Assembly: GCF_000011365.1 (NCBI RefSeq)
Contig: NC_004463.1
Coordinates: forward strand, 4,078,001-4,142,000
DNA length: 64,000 bases
Source of the DNA: Bradyrhizobium diazoefficiens USDA 110
GTDB taxonomy: Bacteria; Pseudomonadota; Alphaproteobacteria; Rhizobiales; Xanthobacteraceae
Direction: 5' to 3'
The position numbers and the translations under genes are program-made. The number at the start of each line of letters is the position of its first letter. The stretch's first letter is position 1. A model generated the notes under the pieces. The model searched no databases. It saw only the letters and a list, made by a program, of their open reading frames with translations, and was not told the origin of the DNA. Of this stretch, positions 63,113 through 64,000 are shown in pieces.

Positions 63113-64000
63113 ATGAATCGGCCATTCAACGTGCCTGATGAATTTGTCGAGGGCTTTTTGAAGGCGGGGGAAAGTCTGTGGCGATCGCTTGGGTGGGCAC
63201 CGAACAGCGATCGCGACGGGGCGAACCTCGGCTCAGCCCTGAATTTATCGGGGCGTCTCGCCGAATTGCAGGCCGAGCACATGAAGCGGCTATACCAGCT
63301 CACCGAGCACGTCATCAAATCGGCCGCCGGCGTGCAAGGCGAAGGAGGCATTGAGCCTGCACGCGGCGATCGCCGGTTCAACGCCACGGAATGGCGGGAC
63401 GATGCGGCCTATAGTCTGTTGAAGCAATGCTATTTGCTGAACTCGCGCTACTGCGTCGACTTCGTCGAGGCGCTCGATCTCGACGAGAAGGAAAAGCATC
63501 GACTGCGCTTCTTCACGCGCCAGCTCATCGAGGCGATGAGCCCGACCAATTTCCTGGCCACCAATCCGGATGTCATCAAGCTCGCGACGGACAGCGAAGG
63601 TCAAAGCCTCAAGGCGGGCCTGGAGAACCTGATGAGCGATCTGGGCAGGGGTAGCCTGACGATCACGGATGAGGAGGCTTTCGAGGTCGGAAAGGATGTC
63701 GCCGCATCCAGGGGCGCGGTTGTGTTCGAAAACGAGCTGTTTCAGCTCATTCAATACGCGCCTGCGACGGAGCAGGTGGCCGCCCGGCCTCTGCTGATCG
63801 TGCCGCCCTGCATCAACAAGTTCTACATTCTCGACCTCCAGCCGGCCAATTCGTTCGTTCGATTCGCGGTCGAGAACGGCTTCACGGTCTTCGTGGTTTC
63901 ATGGCGCAACCCGGATGCCTCCTGTGGCCACATTCGATGGGACGACTACGTTGAGGATGGCGCCATACGCGCCATCGACATCGCCCGATCGATTTCGGGT
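63113..64000 (+). CDS. phaC: class I polyhydroxyalkanoate synthase PhaC, 3' end outside window
   Basis: ATG 63113 follows GAGGA. The frame is open to the window edge (296 residues). The visible N-terminal domain has LKQCYLLNSRYCVDFVEALD, LRFFTRQLIEAMSPTNFLAT and NPDVIKLATDSEGQSLKAGL, all typical of PhaC_N. The start of the alpha/beta hydrolase fold follows: PLLIVPPCINKFYILDLQPA and VFVVSWRNPDASCGHIRWDD. The catalytic Cys (lipase-like box GxCxG) lies beyond the edge. It polymerises 3-hydroxybutyryl-CoA into PHB granules. It is on the same strand as phaA and phaB, 10 kb downstream. Rhizobia carry several phaC copies; which this is cannot be told. Confidence 0.93.
   Translation, partial: MNRPFNVPDEFVEGFLKAGESLWRSLGWAPNSDRDGANLGSALNLSGRLAELQAEHMKRLYQLTEHVIKSAAGVQGEGGIEPARGDRRFNATEWRDDAAYSLLKQCYLLNSRYCVDFVEALDLDEKEKHRLRFFTRQLIEAMSPTNFLATNPDVIKLATDSEGQSLKAGLENLMSDLGRGSLTITDEEAFEVGKDVAASRGAVVFENELFQLIQYAPATEQVAARPLLIVPPCINKFYILDLQPANSFVRFAVENGFTVFVVSWRNPDASCGHIRWDDYVEDGAIRAIDIARSISG

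Overview
The window reads as chromosome of an alphaproteobacterium of the Rhizobiales, most likely Bradyrhizobium or a close relative. The reasons are the high GC content with strong third-position GC bias, the gene families present (NodT-type efflux lipoprotein, VCBS/RTX giant protein, dct and pha genes mixed with a homodimeric pyruvate dehydrogenase and a bd-type oxidase), and the family of small alphaproteobacterial hypotheticals. No database search was possible; all names come from reading the translations.

Layout. (1) 1-2.1 kb is a decayed edge: a WD40 gene entering from the left with a frameshift, a 60-aa orphan, then remnants of an exonuclease, a tRNA-Arg-like 3' half, a dispersed repeat and an IS110-like transposase fragment. 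(2) 2.1-6.5 kb, minus strand, is a three-gene operon (HAD-family protein, unknown protein, formyltransferase-like protein). (3) 7-16.9 kb, plus strand, is a compact late-flagellar module: ECF sigma factor, flagellin, cap protein FliD (frameshifted), FliS, a small RWP-type protein, FlgD, FlgE, a small unknown, a FlgN-like chaperone, FlgK and FlgL. No basal-body, motor or export gene is in view. (4) 17.1-24.6 kb, minus strand, is a NodT-MacA-MacB-response regulator-kinase operon. A solo BamA paralogue and a Pro-rich secreted peptide follow on the plus strand. (5) 28-42.4 kb is an accessory stretch dominated by one 12.4-kb gene for a 4128-aa VCBS/RTX/cadherin-like protein. It is flanked by two copies of the dispersed repeat and by gene remnants. 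(6) 42.4-64 kb is a metabolic island: lipA (minus), then aceE-aceF-lpdA-dctA-phaA-phaB-maeB-ndh-cydA-cydB-dctB-dctD-phaC (plus).

The last block forms one pathway. DctA imports C4-dicarboxylates, malic enzyme makes pyruvate, the PDH complex (lipoylated with LipA) makes acetyl-CoA, and PhaA, PhaB and PhaC store it as polyhydroxybutyrate. Ndh and the bd oxidase can dispose of excess reductant. The DctB/DctD pair is the family sensor/sigma-54 activator for dicarboxylates, and a GG-N10-GC sigma-54 promoter candidate lies 0.2 kb upstream of aceE. This suggests that the whole storage pathway may be induced by dicarboxylates.

Caution on sequence quality: four long genes (WD40, fliD, nodT, aceE) are each broken by a single-base change in a short homopolymer. 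Sequencing or assembly error is the simplest explanation, so these should not be taken as true pseudogenes without rechecking.
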